Source: an uncultured Prevotella sp. (GTDB lineage Bacteria; Bacteroidota; Bacteroidia; Bacteroidales; Bacteroidaceae). Taken from it: a stretch of DNA of 23,014 bases. The notes under the pieces are model-generated. The model saw only the letters and a program-made list of their open reading frames with translations, searched no databases and was not told the DNA's origin. Numbering within the stretch: position 1 is the stretch's first letter; the number at the start of each line of letters is the position of its first letter. The stretch covers positions 1 to 23,014 of the forward strand of contig CAAFFL010000191.1 in the NCBI GenBank assembly GCA_900762125.1, given 5' to 3'. Positions 22,289 through 23,014 of the stretch are shown here, piece by piece. The position numbers were made by a program, and so were the translations under genes.

Positions 22289-23014
22289 ATGTTCGGAGCC
22301 ATCATAGGAGACATTGTAGGATCGCGTTTCGAATTTGATGAAACGCCCGAGGATAAGTTCGAGTTTTTCATGGACAAGCCGCGCTGCGACTATACCGACG
22401 ACACCATCATGACCATTGCTGTGGCCGATGCCATCCTCAACCACCGCGACTATAAGGACGCGCTGCACGACTGGGGCAACCGCTACCCCAATCCGAAGGG
22501 CGCCTACGGCGGCTTCTTCTCCTAGTGGCTCGCTGACCCCAACCCCAAGCCGCACAACTCGTGGGGCAACGGCGCGGCGATGCGTGTCTCAGCTGTGGGC
22601 TGGCTCTTCGACGACTATCATGAGGTGCTGCGCCAGGCGAAGCTCTCGGCGATGTGCAGCCACATGCACAAGGAGGCCATCAGAGGCGCACAGTGCGTCG
22701 CTGCGGTCATCTACTGGCTACGTACCTGCCGCATGACAAAGGAGGAGCTGGAAGGCGCCATAACGCGCAATTTCGGATATGTCATGCCACCGATGCGCGA
22801 CATCTATAAGATTGGTGCCGAGGGACACTTCGATGCCTCCTGTCAGGAGACGGTGCCCTGGGCCATCCGTTGCTTCCTCGACAGCGAGAGCTTTGAGGAC
22901 TGCATCCGTAAAGCCGTCATGGCGCGGGGCGACACGGACACGAAGGCGGCCATCGCCGGCAGCATCGCAGAGGCCTACTACCGTGTGCCGGAGAAGCTAT
23001 ATGCCCAGGCCTGC
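22289..23014 (+). pseudogene. ADP-ribosylglycohydrolase family gene, interrupted by TAG and cut by the window end
   Basis: These are DraG-like hydrolases that remove ADP-ribose from proteins or metabolites using two Mg ions. Residues 1-78 include GAIIGDIVGSRFEF (3-16) and the metal-binding DYTDDTIMT (34-42). Codon 79 (22523-22525) is TAG. The same frame stays open to the window end: WLADPNPKPHNSWGNGAAMR, then ARGDTDTKAAIAGSIAEAYY, which contains the second metal-binding motif. Conserved sequence on both sides means a single nonsense change, most simply CAG to TAG (GGFFS-Q-WLADP). TAG ends nadA, rnc, the GH3 gene, the DUF3108 gene and the EEP gene here, so recoding is unlikely. A base-call error is possible. 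The 3' end lies beyond the window. Confidence 0.85.

Noticed and set aside
22289..23014. TAG reassigned to an amino acid
   Set aside because: TAG ends several intact genes in the window, and the nearby tRNA has anticodon CCT, not a suppressor.
1..23014. Prophage, insertion sequence, integron or defence island
   Set aside because: No transposase, integrase, phage structural, toxin-antitoxin or defence gene was recognised; the genes are housekeeping or envelope genes.

Overview
The window looks like chromosomal DNA of a member of the Bacteroidales, most likely Prevotellaceae. Four things point there. (1) Putative promoters follow the Bacteroidetes pattern TTG-N19/20-TAnnTTTG, and starts lack Shine-Dalgarno motifs, with A-rich leaders instead. 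(2) The families are typical: a PorZ-like type IX secretion protein, DUF4254, DUF3108, a fused SecDF, a bacterial GH3 protein and an Ig-like lipoprotein. (3) Gene order (acpP-fabF-rnc; HU next to rhomboid) suits the phylum. (4) Coding regions are moderately GC-rich with AT-rich gaps. The genus is an inference. Bases 1-24 are not biological: they match the 3' end of the Illumina TruSeq read-1 adapter, so the window starts at an untrimmed contig end inside leuS.

Layout. 27-3054: 5'-truncated leuS, a YitT-family membrane protein and rdgB, joined by ATGA overlaps. 3249-5300: a secreted PorZ-like beta-propeller protein. 5301-5727: a gene-free stretch with an AT-rich block followed by a cluster of DnaA-box-like sequences; it is the best candidate in the window for a replication origin or DnaA-binding locus. 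5728-8541, minus strand: nadA, a GT9 heptosyltransferase-like protein and a DUF4254 protein. 8760-11436: acpP, fabF and rnc, with a 16-bp inverted repeat between acpP and fabF. 11450-11560: a self-complementary element of about 111 bp with perfect 26-bp arms. 11655-16009: GH3 protein, Ig-like lipoprotein and DUF3108 protein. 16010-16395: no convincing gene, but a promoter, a probable small RNA rich in AGGTTTAG-like words and a strong terminator. 16396-16671, minus strand: HU. 16894-18955: rhomboid protease and a membrane-anchored EEP-family protein. 19063-22122: secDF. 22178-22252: tRNA-Arg(CCT). 22289 to the end: an ADP-ribosylglycohydrolase gene broken by an in-frame TAG and cut by the window edge.

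How it fits together. Most genes are housekeeping: translation, nucleotide-pool sanitation, NAD and fatty-acid synthesis, RNA processing, nucleoid structure and protein export. A second theme is the envelope: PorZ, GT9/DUF4254, the lipoprotein, DUF3108, rhomboid and SecDF. I see no phage, insertion-sequence transposase, CRISPR array or defence island. The parts most worth checking are non-coding: the DnaA-box cluster, the 16.1-16.35 kb transcript, the large inverted repeat at 11.5 kb and the acpP-fabF hairpin. The amber-interrupted gene at the right end is the main coding anomaly.
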